A stretch of 60,591 nucleotides of DNA from the NCBI GenBank assembly GCA_009785555.1, contig WQWB01000004.1:1-60591 (forward strand), written 5' to 3'. This document shows positions 29,641 through 39,355 of this stretch, in pieces (within the stretch, counting starts at the first letter, position 1; every line of letters starts with the position of its first letter). The notes beneath the pieces were generated by a model that was not told the origin of the DNA, ran no database searches, and was given only the letters and a program-made list of their open reading frames with translations. The stretch comes from Defluviitaleaceae bacterium. GTDB lineage: Bacteria > Bacillota > Clostridia > Lachnospirales > WRAX01. The translations under genes and the position numbers were made by a program.

Positions 29641-30021
29641 ATGACTGCAAAAATACGCCTACGCATGAGCACCGCTGACGCGCACTACGCCGGAAATCTG
29701 GTTGATGGGGCGCGTATGCTAGCCCTCTTCGGTGACGTGGCGACGGAACTTCTGATACGCCGCGACGGCGACGAAGGGCTTTTCCGCGCCTACAATTCCG
29801 TGGAATTTCTCGCACCCGTCTACGCCGGCGACTATATCGAGGCTGTCGGGGAGATTATAGAAACCGGCAACACATCACGCAAAATGCGCTTTGAGGCGCG
29901 CAAAGTCATCATCCCACGCCCGGACATCTCCGAAACGGCGTGTGAAGTACTGGCCGAACCCATCGTCGTTTGCCGCGCAGAAGGGACGTGCGTCGTTCCG
30001 AAGGACAGGCAAAGGTTTTGA
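29641..30021 (+). CDS. kal: 3-aminobutyryl-CoA ammonia-lyase
   Basis: [68 protein letters not shown]. Confidence 0.9.
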   Translation: MTAKIRLRMSTADAHYAGNLVDGARMLALFGDVATELLIRRDGDEGLFRAYNSVEFLAPVYAGDYIEAVGEIIETGNTSRKMRFEARKVIIPRPDISETACEVLAEPIVVCRAEGTCVVPKDRQRF

Positions 30022-30024
30022 TAT

Positions 30025-30924
30025 ATGACAGAACACGATAAAATAGCGACGAAAGTATTTGAACAATATGGCTTAAACTTTGCGGACGCCGAACGCGCTG
30101 GAGGTTGGATCAATACCGTTTGGCTGAACGGCGATCACGCCCTGCGCCTTTCTGCCGATAAAGGTGGCGACCGTTTACGGCGCGAAGTTGCACGTTGCCG
30201 CCACCTCCCGCCGTCAGTCGGATACCCAGCAAACATTGCAACCGGGGAAACTGACGGGTACGAATGGAGCTTGTCCAAACGCGTGCAAGGCAAGCCATTA
30301 AGCAATATATGGAACGAGTTGCCATACTCTCAAAAATCGGATGCAGTCATGCAAATTTTATCAATTATGAATGATGTTCATTCCGTTCAAATTGATAAAA
30401 TTGAAGCGATTACACCAAAAACCTCATGGTACAACTCGTTCGATAAAAAGAGCTCTTTTGCAGATGCCGAACGGTATATAGAACTTGGCATTTTTACCCC
30501 GGCTATCAAAAATGCGTTTTGTGAGATTTTAGAACTATTTTTCGCACAATTAGACACTGCTGATAATGTCCTATGCCATGGTGATATAACCGCCAATAAT
30601 CTTTTGTGGAACGATAACAAAATCGTGTCTTTACTGGATTTCGAACACGCTGTTATCGCACCTCGCCAGTTGGATGTACATTCTGTTGTTAATCTTTGCG
30701 ACGGTTTGGATATCGGCAATCTCTTTAAGCCCTATTTGTATACGCAAAAAGACAAAAACTTGTTTATAGGATATTCCATACTTTTCCAACAGCGATTTCT
30801 AGAGTTTTGGATTGCACACCCGCTCTGCGATATATCGAAATGCGATCCTTATAATAGGTTATTACAGCTATGCGATACTAACCACGGATATTTATCGGAA
30901 TTAATAAATGAGGTACCGAAATGA
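30025..30924 (+). CDS. Aminoglycoside phosphotransferase (APH)-fold kinase family protein
   Basis: Brenner-type motif CHGDITANNLLW and VSLLDFEHAVIAPRQLDVHSV. Confidence 0.82.
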   Translation: MTEHDKIATKVFEQYGLNFADAERAGGWINTVWLNGDHALRLSADKGGDRLRREVARCRHLPPSVGYPANIATGETDGYEWSLSKRVQGKPLSNIWNELPYSQKSDAVMQILSIMNDVHSVQIDKIEAITPKTSWYNSFDKKSSFADAERYIELGIFTPAIKNAFCEILELFFAQLDTADNVLCHGDITANNLLWNDNKIVSLLDFEHAVIAPRQLDVHSVVNLCDGLDIGNLFKPYLYTQKDKNLFIGYSILFQQRFLEFWIAHPLCDISKCDPYNRLLQLCDTNHGYLSELINEVPK

Positions 30925-31775
30925 AAAATATGGTTGATGAACGATTTGAATGCGCGGCGGTAATCTGCAGGCTTGCCGGGCGGCCGGAATACTCTTCACC
31001 TGAGTTTGGTGCTTTCAACACAGATTACCACAAGGAAGTTACGGATACGTTTGCGCCATTTGCGAGCCATAAAGCGGTTGACTACGCAAGGGAACTAACG
31101 AATATCATCTGTTATGATAAGGTATTGAAATTTGCCGTCCATATAAAGAAGGCGGCTGGTAAATTCGTTTTCATAGATGATATAAATTCCCTGTTCGGTG
31201 CTTGGAATAGGGATAATTCTGAAAGGTTTTTGGATCTGTTCAGCCAATTTTATGTTGATACAGATTATGAAAGGTTTTTCAATTCGCATTTAACGCTGTT
31301 TGAGGCGTCTACAAAAAAGTTTGTCGATGAAATGTATAGCCACGTTGACCTTAAATGGTTCGACAAATACGTTGATTCGGCAAACCTCCGCTGCATCTAT
31401 TCGTTATCAAGCGGAAATTACGCGGCGACAGTAAACGGTAAAATCATCTATTGCCTGGTTCATGGCGGGACACCGCCGATTACGCATGAATACTGCCATT
31501 CATTTGCCGACGCCATCGCCGACAAATGGTATAAAGAAAACCCCAAGTTCAGAAAGTGGTGCGACGATTCCGTCAATCTGGAAAAACTGCCTTTTTATAA
31601 CAGCGGGCAATTTATGGCGAGGGAGTATGTAACGAGAGCTTACGACGTTTTATATATAGTGGAGCATGGCGGAAATCTAAGAGACTGGCTGGCAAAAGAG
31701 AGGGACTTTCTATATAAGGATAGCTTCAAGTATATTGGAGATGTTTACAATATGATTTTAGAGCTGGAAAAATAA
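30921..31775 (+). CDS. HExxH-motif hypothetical protein (DUF4932-like, putative metallopeptidase)
   Basis: GGTPPITHEYCHSFADAIADKWY. Family label tentative. Confidence 0.55.
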   Translation: MKNMVDERFECAAVICRLAGRPEYSSPEFGAFNTDYHKEVTDTFAPFASHKAVDYARELTNIICYDKVLKFAVHIKKAAGKFVFIDDINSLFGAWNRDNSERFLDLFSQFYVDTDYERFFNSHLTLFEASTKKFVDEMYSHVDLKWFDKYVDSANLRCIYSLSSGNYAATVNGKIIYCLVHGGTPPITHEYCHSFADAIADKWYKENPKFRKWCDDSVNLEKLPFYNSGQFMAREYVTRAYDVLYIVEHGGNLRDWLAKERDFLYKDSFKYIGDVYNMILELEK

Positions 31776-31793
31776 AACCTAATGGAGGTTAAA

Positions 31794-32615
31794 ATGTCAA
31801 AGCTAATCATAACGGCATCTATCTGCGGCGCAGAGGTTACGAAGGAACACAACCCTGCCGTGCCGTACACCGTGGCGGAGATAGCCGCCGAAGCACGCCG
31901 CGCGCATGAGGCCGGCGCGGCGATAATCCACCTGCACGTTAGGGATGACGACGGCACGCCAACGCAGTCCCGCGCACGTTATAAAGATTGCATCGACGCG
32001 ATTAAAGCCGTATGCCCGGGCGTAATCATCCAGCCGTCCACCGGCGGCGCAGTAGGTATGTCGGACGAGGAGCGGCTTCAACCGATCGACCTTTCCCCCG
32101 AAATGGCTACGCTCGACTGCGGCACATGCAACTTCGGCGGCGACGATATCTTTGTCAATACCGAAAACATGATAATAAAATTCGCTAACAAAATGCGCGA
32201 AAAATGCGTTTTCCCCGAGCTGGAGGTATTTGACAAAGGCATGGTTGATATGGCCCTCCGCCTTCACGGAAAAGGCATTATCAGCGCACCCCTGCACTTT
32301 AACTTCGTGCTTGGCGTAAACGGCGGCATTTCGGCCGAATTACGTGATTTCGTTTTCATGCGCGAGAGTATACCGCCTACCGCTACTTTTACAGCTACGG
32401 GCATCGGGCGCCGCGCCTTCCCCGTCGCAGCGATGTCGATAATAGCAGGCGGGCATGTGCGCGTGGGCTTTGAAGACAATATCTACCTAGAGCGCGGCGT
32501 ACTTGCAAAATCCAACGGCGAATTAGTTGAAAAAGCCGTATGTTTGGCAAAAGAACTTGGCCGCACCATCGCATCGCCGGATGAGGCGCGGGTGATTTTA
32601 GGGATTTTTAAATAA
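31794..32615 (+). CDS. kce: 3-keto-5-aminohexanoate cleavage enzyme (BKACE family)
   Basis: LIITASICGAEVTKEHNPAVPYTVAEIAAEARRAHEAGAAIIHLHVRDDDGTPTQ and IIQPSTGGAVGMS. ATG at 31794 follows GGAGG. Confidence 0.9.
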   Translation: MSKLIITASICGAEVTKEHNPAVPYTVAEIAAEARRAHEAGAAIIHLHVRDDDGTPTQSRARYKDCIDAIKAVCPGVIIQPSTGGAVGMSDEERLQPIDLSPEMATLDCGTCNFGGDDIFVNTENMIIKFANKMREKCVFPELEVFDKGMVDMALRLHGKGIISAPLHFNFVLGVNGGISAELRDFVFMRESIPPTATFTATGIGRRAFPVAAMSIIAGGHVRVGFEDNIYLERGVLAKSNGELVEKAVCLAKELGRTIASPDEARVILGIFK

Positions 32616-32626
32616 AGAGGATTCGC

Positions 32627-32851
32627 ATGTCAGAAGTAGTATTAAATTTTAATAATTTTTTTCCGGACGAATATTTTACCAAAGAATTATTAAATGATAT
32701 CATTACTTTAATGGCACAAAAACCACGTACGGCACATCAAAAAGTCGCTATAAGATTTATATCTAAATATAATAAAACCGGCCGCAAAGTCCGCTGTTTC
32801 AAATCTTTGGACGAGCTTGTGGCGAACTTTATGGATGGAGGGAATAAATGA
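32627..32851 (+). CDS. Small hypothetical protein between kce and orr
   Basis: 74 aa; stop overlaps the orr start. Confidence 0.5.
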   Translation: MSEVVLNFNNFFPDEYFTKELLNDIITLMAQKPRTAHQKVAIRFISKYNKTGRKVRCFKSLDELVANFMDGGNK

Positions 32852-33912
32852 AATATCCAGCACTTATAATAGACTTGCCAAAACTTGCTGAAAACATCGC
32901 AAAAATACAAGCGGTATGTAACCCGCATAATATAAACTTCTGCGCCGTCACGAAATGCTTCTGCGCCGCACCGGAAATGGTGGAGGTGTATTACAACGCC
33001 GGCATTCGCGAATTTGCAGACACAAGGCTTAGTAACTTAGATAAAATCAACTATCCCGACATTACAAAGTGGCTTCTTCGCCTCCCTCAATTATGTGAAG
33101 CAGATGACGTCGTGCGGCGCGTGGATATCAGCTTAAACTCCGAAATATCCACGGTCGCGGCACTATCGGCGGCAGCCGCTATTGCCGGTGTTACTCACAA
33201 AGTCATCCTTATGATTGATGTCGGTGACCTTCGCGAGGGCGTTTTGCCGCGCGACGCCGTGAAAACCGCCGCCGCATTTTTTTCATTCGACAATATTGAA
33301 CTTTACGGTATCGGCGTAAATTTTAACTGCTTTGGCGGCGTTATCCCCACGGCAGGCAGTATGGCGCAAGTTGCCGATATTGCCGGAGAAATTGAAAGGA
33401 AACTTGGCATTAAACTAAAGGTTATATCCGGTGGAAATTCCGGCTCCATGCACCTTTTATCAAGCGGTGCAATGCCTTCAACCGTCAACAACCTGCGTCT
33501 TGGGGAAGTCGTGTTCTTCGGGCGCGAAACGTCTTACCAACAGCTCGTAAACAACATGCACGAAGATATTTTCCGCTTGGATGTACAAATTATAGAACTA
33601 AAAACCAAACCATCCAAACCCATAGGCGAAATCGGGCTTAACGCCTTTGGCGAGGCCGTCGAATTTGATGACAGAGGAGAGATGCTGCGCGCCATCGTTG
33701 CAGCTGGGCGGCAGGACGTGGATGTATCAAAAATTACGCCGCTTGACGCGGACGTAGAAATCCTAGGCCAATCCAGCGACCATATGATACTTAACCTCAC
33801 AAACTGCGCAAAAAACTACAAAATCGGCGATATCGTGTCTTTCGGCATTTCCTACGGCTCGCTTCTATCTTTGTCGACATCTGAATACATTAATAAAATT
33901 TGGCTGACATAA
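32848..33912 (+). CDS. orr: Ornithine racemase (alanine racemase-like PLP fold)
   Basis: MKYPALIIDLPKLAENIAKIQAVCNPHNINFCAVTKCFCA...ISGGNSGSMHLLSSGAMPSTVNNLRLGEVVFFGRET. Confidence 0.87.
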   Translation: MKYPALIIDLPKLAENIAKIQAVCNPHNINFCAVTKCFCAAPEMVEVYYNAGIREFADTRLSNLDKINYPDITKWLLRLPQLCEADDVVRRVDISLNSEISTVAALSAAAAIAGVTHKVILMIDVGDLREGVLPRDAVKTAAAFFSFDNIELYGIGVNFNCFGGVIPTAGSMAQVADIAGEIERKLGIKLKVISGGNSGSMHLLSSGAMPSTVNNLRLGEVVFFGRETSYQQLVNNMHEDIFRLDVQIIELKTKPSKPIGEIGLNAFGEAVEFDDRGEMLRAIVAAGRQDVDVSKITPLDADVEILGQSSDHMILNLTNCAKNYKIGDIVSFGISYGSLLSLSTSEYINKIWLT

Positions 33913-33946
33913 ACTTTTTTATATTTTATTCGTACTTATGAGTAAG

Positions 33947-34035
33947 GAACTTTCTGATTAAGGTAGAAATGCGCAAAATAAGTACGCATTTGCTCAAGCC
34001 AGTTTGCGCATTTCCTTTAATTAACCAGAAAGTTC
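33947..34035 (+). promoter_or_regulatory. 89-bp inverted-repeat leader before the ECF sigma gene
   Basis: Outer arms GAACTTTCTGATTAA/TTAACCAGAAAGTTC; inner arms AAATGCGCAAA/TTTGCGCATTT; competing arm CGCATTT at 33985-33991. Ends next to the SD AAGGAG. Confidence 0.6.
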
Positions 34036-34051
34036 ATAAGGAGTGGTATAC

Positions 34052-34615
34052 TTGACAAGGAAAAGCGCACAAACCATGACGGACTACGAACTTATTCGTG
34101 CGTGCTTGGAAGTTGATAAGGACTATTTTTCCGAGATTGTGGAACGGTATAAGAACTTGGTGTATTCCATCACCCTTCGCATGCAAAACGACAGAGAGGA
34201 AGCCAACGACCTAGCGCAGGAAGTTTTCGTTAAAGTTTATAAAAACTTGGCAAAATACTATCCAGAATATAAATTTTCTACGTGGATAATACGTATAGCC
34301 ACAAACCATCTTATAGACCATAACAGAAGCAAAAAGCAAACTCACGCCAATTTGGATGATGTGTGTATAACGATGGCGGCGAGCAACTCTGACGCGCCAG
34401 AGGAAAAGTTTGAAGCCAAGGAACGCAACCATGCCATTAAAAATGCGGTAGATACGTTACCGGATATCTATAAGATACCTATCGTGCTGTACCACCAGGA
34501 GGGCATGTCGTACCAAGAGATTTCAGAAGCAATATGTGAGCCGTTATCAAAGGTTAAGAACCGAATTTTCCGCGGTAGAAAAATCCTGAAGGACGCACTT
34601 GAAGGGCTTATTTAA
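34052..34615 (+). CDS. RNA polymerase ECF-type sigma factor
   Basis: DREEANDLAQEVFVKVYKNLAKYYPEYKFSTWIIRIATNHLIDHNRSKK; region 4 YQEISEAICEPLSKVKNRIFRGRKIL. TTG at 34052 is 8-9 nt after AAGGAG; the track GTG start overlaps the SD. Confidence 0.92.
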   Translation: MTRKSAQTMTDYELIRACLEVDKDYFSEIVERYKNLVYSITLRMQNDREEANDLAQEVFVKVYKNLAKYYPEYKFSTWIIRIATNHLIDHNRSKKQTHANLDDVCITMAASNSDAPEEKFEAKERNHAIKNAVDTLPDIYKIPIVLYHQEGMSYQEISEAICEPLSKVKNRIFRGRKILKDALEGLI

Positions 34616-34644
34616 CCACGAAATACACGAAAAAGGTGATTTGT

Positions 34645-35250
34645 ATGTTACACGTTAAGACATGTGATGACGCACAAAATTTAATAATGAAATTTATTGA
34701 CGGCGAACTGGACGAGGCCGCCGCCGTGGCGCTTCGCGACCATATAGCCGACTGCACGGCCTGTGCGTCCGACTTTGCCGTATATGACGCGTTGGACGGC
34801 GTTTTATCCGATGTTTTTACGAGCAAGCGTGAACCCGCGCCGGACGGCTTTACCGCCAGCGTAATGGAGAGTATTGCCGCCCTACCAAACCCAAAACGTT
34901 CAACAGCAAGTTTTGAGCGGCTGCTATATATTTTGGCCGGCTCGTTCTCCTTACTGTTCGGCCTTGGCTTTCTCCTCGCCGCAAACCGCGACACCGTGAT
35001 CGATATCTTCAGCGACATACCATTTGTCATACGCTTTGTAGACGCCGCAACCCCCGCTGTGGATGCTATCGGCACTGTGCTTACAAGCATCGGCACGGCG
35101 TTCTCCGATGCCTTTTGGGCTGTGCAGGGGTTTGTAAGCGATAACAGGCTTGTTATCGGCGGTGTTGCTGTAACACTTCTGGTTGTAGCTTTTGCCGTGC
35201 TTTCCGTCAAGCTGCGTACAGATAGAAAAGCAAAGGCGAAAAGCAAATAA
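34645..35250 (+). CDS. Anti-sigma factor with zf-HC2-type zinc finger and TM segments
   Basis: CDDAQNLIMKFIDGELDEAAAVALRDHIADCTACASDF directly downstream of the sigma gene. Confidence 0.82.
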   Translation: MLHVKTCDDAQNLIMKFIDGELDEAAAVALRDHIADCTACASDFAVYDALDGVLSDVFTSKREPAPDGFTASVMESIAALPNPKRSTASFERLLYILAGSFSLLFGLGFLLAANRDTVIDIFSDIPFVIRFVDAATPAVDAIGTVLTSIGTAFSDAFWAVQGFVSDNRLVIGGVAVTLLVVAFAVLSVKLRTDRKAKAKSK

Positions 35251-35891
35251 TGAAGATGAAAATACAGGATATTGAAATATATATTGTTGAAGCAGACCGT
35301 TATTTACAGTTTAATGACATCAGCGGTGACGATTTGTACAAGGTTTGGACGCAAATTAAAACTAACTATGCCGGATACGAAAAATGGGTATGTTACCATG
35401 ATTACAAAAATATACCATATGATTTATTAGCCGAACTTGGCGCGGTGCTTGAAGACGACTGCACGGCCATGCGGCTTTATCCTCACAACGCTAAATATAC
35501 CGATACGGGTGCGGAGCAAATAAGCAGCGAAACATTCGCCGAGTTTGCCGCCATCCACGACGCAAAAAACACAGGTATTCATTGGACGGGTGAGAGATTA
35601 AAGCGGGAGTTGCCGCGTTGGGGCATCTTCTGCCTACGCGAAGGCGGCATTATAACCGACTATATCATAATGTCCATGCGCCACCCGGAAGAGGCTGAAA
35701 TCTTTATTGTAGTGGCATCGGATATTTATAAACGTAAAGCCTTGATCTCGTCTGCAGCGAAATACGCATTTGACAACGGCCGAACAAATGTGTTATATAT
35801 GGTTGATGAAGACACGCAGGAGCAGTCAGCGTCCGATGTCGGATTTATCGTAACCGGATTCTATAAGGGCTACAAATTCCCCTCCATATAA
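35250..35891 (+). CDS. GNAT-like acetyltransferase, tentative
   Basis: C-terminal half has GNAT-like organisation (FIVVASDIYKRKALISSAAKYAFDNGRTNVLYMVDEDTQEQSASDVGFIVTGFYKGYKF). Confidence 0.5.
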   Translation: MKMKIQDIEIYIVEADRYLQFNDISGDDLYKVWTQIKTNYAGYEKWVCYHDYKNIPYDLLAELGAVLEDDCTAMRLYPHNAKYTDTGAEQISSETFAEFAAIHDAKNTGIHWTGERLKRELPRWGIFCLREGGIITDYIIMSMRHPEEAEIFIVVASDIYKRKALISSAAKYAFDNGRTNVLYMVDEDTQEQSASDVGFIVTGFYKGYKFPSI

Positions 35892-36068
35892 GGGGTGGCT
35901 GCGTGGTGCATTTCCACGCAGACTTGGTGGCTCGATTGCCATCCGGCAATGAGCAGAGTGAACGATAGTGTATGGCAAGGAACAGCACAATTCTATCAGT
36001 ATTTAGCAACAACTGCAATGCATTTAAATCTCCATTCACTTATAATAGCAAGCGAGAGGAGAGATAAG

Positions 36069-36750
36069 ATGGACTGGCTAAAAGGAATGAACGGCATTGC
36101 CGAATATATCGAAACCAACCTAACGCAAACAATGCAGTACGCCACACTTTCAAAAATCGTCGGTTGTTCGGTTTACGAGTTCTCGCGTATATTTTCATTT
36201 ATGGCAGGAATGTATATTTCAGAGTACATCCGTCGGCGCAGATTGTCGCAAGCTGTTTTCGACATTCAAAACAGTAACGATAAAATCATCGGCATTGCTC
36301 TGAAATATTGCTATGAGTCGTCAACCGCGTTCTCCCGCGCATTCCGCGAACTTCACGGTACATCGCCTATATCCGCCCGGCGCGAAAGCGTTACCCTTAA
36401 AACCTGTCTATGATCCGCGCATCTACAAGCACTATTCGGCACCGCTTTGGCAAGCCGGAGCGTATGATTTCCACCTTGACAACGGCAAGCTGAAGCTAAT
36501 TATCGGCTTTGAATATAAAAACAGCAAACCAGACGATATAGAGCTAGACATTAAAAATATCCCTGCCGCAATGTGGGCGGTATTTACGATCAAATCGCCG
36601 ACAAGCGCGCCATATGTGCCGGACGAATGGTTTCCAACCAGCGGCTATATCCGTGACGAGGCCGCACCCAACATGGATGTTTTCGGTGGAGGTGACGCAA
36701 GCTCTGTGGATTACGAATGAGAAATTTGGATGCCTGTGCTAAAAAAATAA
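36069..36750 (+). pseudogene. Frameshifted AraC-GyrI-like transcriptional regulator
   Basis: AraC HTH (MDWLKGMNGIAEYIETNLTQ...SAFSRAFRELHGTSPISARRESVTLK) in one frame; GyrI-like domain in another; terminal EIWMPVLKK* (36721-36750) again out of frame. Confidence 0.85.
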
Positions 36751-36782
36751 TTTTATAACACCTGATTAATTAGGTAAAGCGA

Positions 36783-37409
36783 ATGACAGAAATAATAATA
36801 AGACTACTGGAAGAGGCAGGGCTGCACGTTACCCACCACTTGCACCCTGCCCTTCTCAGGCTAATTATCGCAACTGTGCAAATCGCGCTGTGTGCCGGTA
36901 TATACGCCGCATTTACGCCGTTTATTAAACAATCAGCAATCCTGCTTCAGGCAGAACCGATTAACGTTATAAAACACGGCGTCTTAATTTACATCGCGTC
37001 GGTCGTACTTATAATAATGCTTGCGCTAACCATTATGCTCCTTCCCATAGCGCTTATTTTTGTATTTATTATTTTTATCGTTTCACTTCTTGGGCAGACA
37101 GCATTGGCTCTTTTGATAGGACACGCTTTAGAGCGCAGGCTGTACCGGCGCAAGCGCCAAGCACCGCCGATCATGGATCTTTTGGCAGGTGCGGTAATCG
37201 TCGCTCTCATATCAAACATACCTTACATAAATATCATTACCACTGGGCTTTTCTTACCCGTCGTAACCATCGGTATCACCGTAACAGCAGCGGTAAACGG
37301 TATCGTAACCAAAAAATTTTACTACACACCGTTCAGGCGACGCGAAAAACAGCACGGTGATCATACAGAAAAAAAGAACGCAATAAGGGAGATTATAAAT
37401 AAAAGATGA
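36783..37409 (+). CDS. Multi-pass membrane protein of unknown function
   Basis: Several hydrophobic helices; stop overlaps the tsaD start. Confidence 0.6.
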   Translation: MTEIIIRLLEEAGLHVTHHLHPALLRLIIATVQIALCAGIYAAFTPFIKQSAILLQAEPINVIKHGVLIYIASVVLIIMLALTIMLLPIALIFVFIIFIVSLLGQTALALLIGHALERRLYRRKRQAPPIMDLLAGAVIVALISNIPYINIITTGLFLPVVTIGITVTAAVNGIVTKKFYYTPFRRREKQHGDHTEKKNAIREIINKR

Positions 37410-38398
37410 CAAAGCAGCTGATTTTAGGGATAGAAACCTCATGTGACGAAACCTGTGCCGCGATTGTGGCAAACGGGCGAAACCTTATATCCAATACAAT
37501 TTATACGCAAATTGATACCCACAAGCGTTTTGGCGGCGTTGTACCGGAGATCGCTTCTCGAAGCCATATTGAAAAGATTGACGAAGTTGTTCACACTGCA
37601 TTGCGTGAAGCTGGCGTAAAGTTGCAAGATATAACAGCCGTTGCGGCAACAAACGGCCCCGGCCTCGTCGGCGCGCTCCTCGTTGGGTTAAATTATGCGA
37701 AGGGCTTGGCCTACGGCGCTGGTTTACCGCTTATCCCCATTAACCATATCGAAGGGCATATCTGCGCCAATTATATCGCGAACCACGATTTTGCGCCGCC
37801 GTACGTCGCTTTAGTCGTTTCTGGAGGGCATACATCATTTATAGAAGTTAACTCCTACACCGAATATAACCTGCTCGGATCTACGACGGACGACGCTGCG
37901 GGTGAGGCGTTTGACAAGGCTGCGCGTATGCTTGGCCTGCCCTACCCCGGCGGCGTGGAGATTGAAAAATTGGCGAAATCCGGTGACCCATCCGCAATAA
38001 GATTCCCACGCGCGGTTACGGAAAACCCGCTGGATTGCTCGTTCAGCGGGCTTAAGTCTAACCTCTATCAATATTTACAAAAGAATAAGGAATACAATGC
38101 GGCCGACGTAGCCGCATCCTTCCAAGATGCCATCGCCGACGTTTTGGCCGAGCGCGCTCTACGTGCAGTTAAAATTACGGATGCGAAGGCATTTGCCCTA
38201 TGCGGCGGCGTGGCGGCTAATACGCGTGTGCGGACGAAAGTACAGGAAGCGTGTGCTTCGGTTGGCGTGTCTCTCCAAGTTCCGCCTATATCCCTTTGCA
38301 CCGACAACGCCGCAATGATCGCCGCGGCGGGGTTTTATAGACTTGATTGTGTCAGCAATTGGCTTGCAGTTAACGCCGTGCCAAACCTTGCTCTGTAA
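37406..38398 (+). CDS. tsaD: tRNA N6-adenosine threonylcarbamoyltransferase
   Basis: ILGIETSCDETCAAIV, PLIPINHIEGHI, LGSTTDDAAGEAFDKAARMLGLPYPGG. Confidence 0.97.
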   Translation: MTKQLILGIETSCDETCAAIVANGRNLISNTIYTQIDTHKRFGGVVPEIASRSHIEKIDEVVHTALREAGVKLQDITAVAATNGPGLVGALLVGLNYAKGLAYGAGLPLIPINHIEGHICANYIANHDFAPPYVALVVSGGHTSFIEVNSYTEYNLLGSTTDDAAGEAFDKAARMLGLPYPGGVEIEKLAKSGDPSAIRFPRAVTENPLDCSFSGLKSNLYQYLQKNKEYNAADVAASFQDAIADVLAERALRAVKITDAKAFALCGGVAANTRVRTKVQEACASVGVSLQVPPISLCTDNAAMIAAAGFYRLDCVSNWLAVNAVPNLAL

Positions 38399-38399
38399 G

Positions 38400-38416
38400 G
38401 GCGACCTGAGGTCGCC
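38400..38416. repeat. Short palindrome downstream of tsaD
   Basis: GGCGACC-TGA-GGTCGCC immediately after the tsaD stop; same 7-3-7 architecture as the ftsY repeat palindrome. Confidence 0.7.
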
Positions 38417-38448
38417 TCTACAAAAAAATCGCCCCTACGAAAACCACA

Positions 38449-38898
38449 TTACTCCCTTCTATACGCATCCAACCTATTATTAAGCTGCACCTCCTTTTCT
38501 TTATACCTTTTAGCAACCCTAATAAAACAATATACAACGACTCCCCAGGCTACAGGTTGGACTATCAGGCACATACAGTTAAATCCCTTATCAATATGCA
38601 CTATAATAACAAATGCCATCCTAACACTATACCCAATAACGCACAAAAAACTCGTATAAAAAACAGCACGCTTTCTAAACCATATCGGTGCCTTCAATTT
38701 TGTAAATATTATTGTGAATAATAAATAACCCACGGTAACTCCAAGAATCATAAGCAATAAATTTTGCGGCGTAAAATTTTCTCCGGCACTGTCCGGAAAA
38801 AACAGAGCGTTTACCGCCATTATAATTGTCGCAAGCGTACAGCCTACCGCAATGTATCCAATTTGGTTCCTGCCAAATATCCCTTTAAAATGTTTCAT
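38449..38898 (-). CDS. DUF3021-like four-TM protein paired with a LytTR regulator
   Basis: Four hydrophobic helices, downstream of and same strand as the LytTR gene. Confidence 0.65.
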   Translation of the reverse strand: MKHFKGIFGRNQIGYIAVGCTLATIIMAVNALFFPDSAGENFTPQNLLLMILGVTVGYLLFTIIFTKLKAPIWFRKRAVFYTSFLCVIGYSVRMAFVIIVHIDKGFNCMCLIVQPVAWGVVVYCFIRVAKRYKEKEVQLNNRLDAYRRE

Positions 38899-38924
38899 AT
38901 CCTATCCTCCTACAACCCTAATTT

Positions 38925-39350
38925 TTACCTAACCAGCGGTGCGTACATGCGGCTGATCTCGATTTTCTCGCCATTATCCAAGTACGCCGTCATCTTACTG
39001 GATGTAAGTGCGTTGCTGAACGACCTAACCTTCTTGAGGTTTATGATGCATGACTTGTTAGCCCTCACGAATGATGTTTTGCCTGTCATTTCCTCTAGGC
39101 GCTGCAGGTTATGGCTCGTTTCGTACACGCCGTCCTTTGTGTAGATAAACGTCTTCCTGTCCGCCGTGTCGAAATAGAAAATATCCGTAAAATTAATTAC
39201 ATATAAGTTTTCGCCCCGCTTACCGCTTATGCAACGGTTGAACAGGCGCAATTCCGCGACTATATTATTAATTTCATCGTTTATCTCCGGACAGCGTATG
39301 GTAATCTCTGTCTCGTGCATACCACCGTTTTCTTCAATTTTAATGATCAT
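38925..39350 (-). CDS. LytTR DNA-binding domain protein
   Basis: VINFTDIFYFDTADRKTFIYTKDGVYETSHNLQRLEEMTGKTSFVRANKSCIINLKKVRSF. Confidence 0.88.
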   Translation of the reverse strand: MIIKIEENGGMHETEITIRCPEINDEINNIVAELRLFNRCISGKRGENLYVINFTDIFYFDTADRKTFIYTKDGVYETSHNLQRLEEMTGKTSFVRANKSCIINLKKVRSFSNALTSSKMTAYLDNGEKIEISRMYAPLVR

Positions 39351-39355
39351 GTTGG

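Noticed and set aside
30025-30924. Genuine aminoglycoside resistance gene
   Set aside because: Only the generic APH kinase fold is supported; the context is catabolic and no specific resistance family was recognised.
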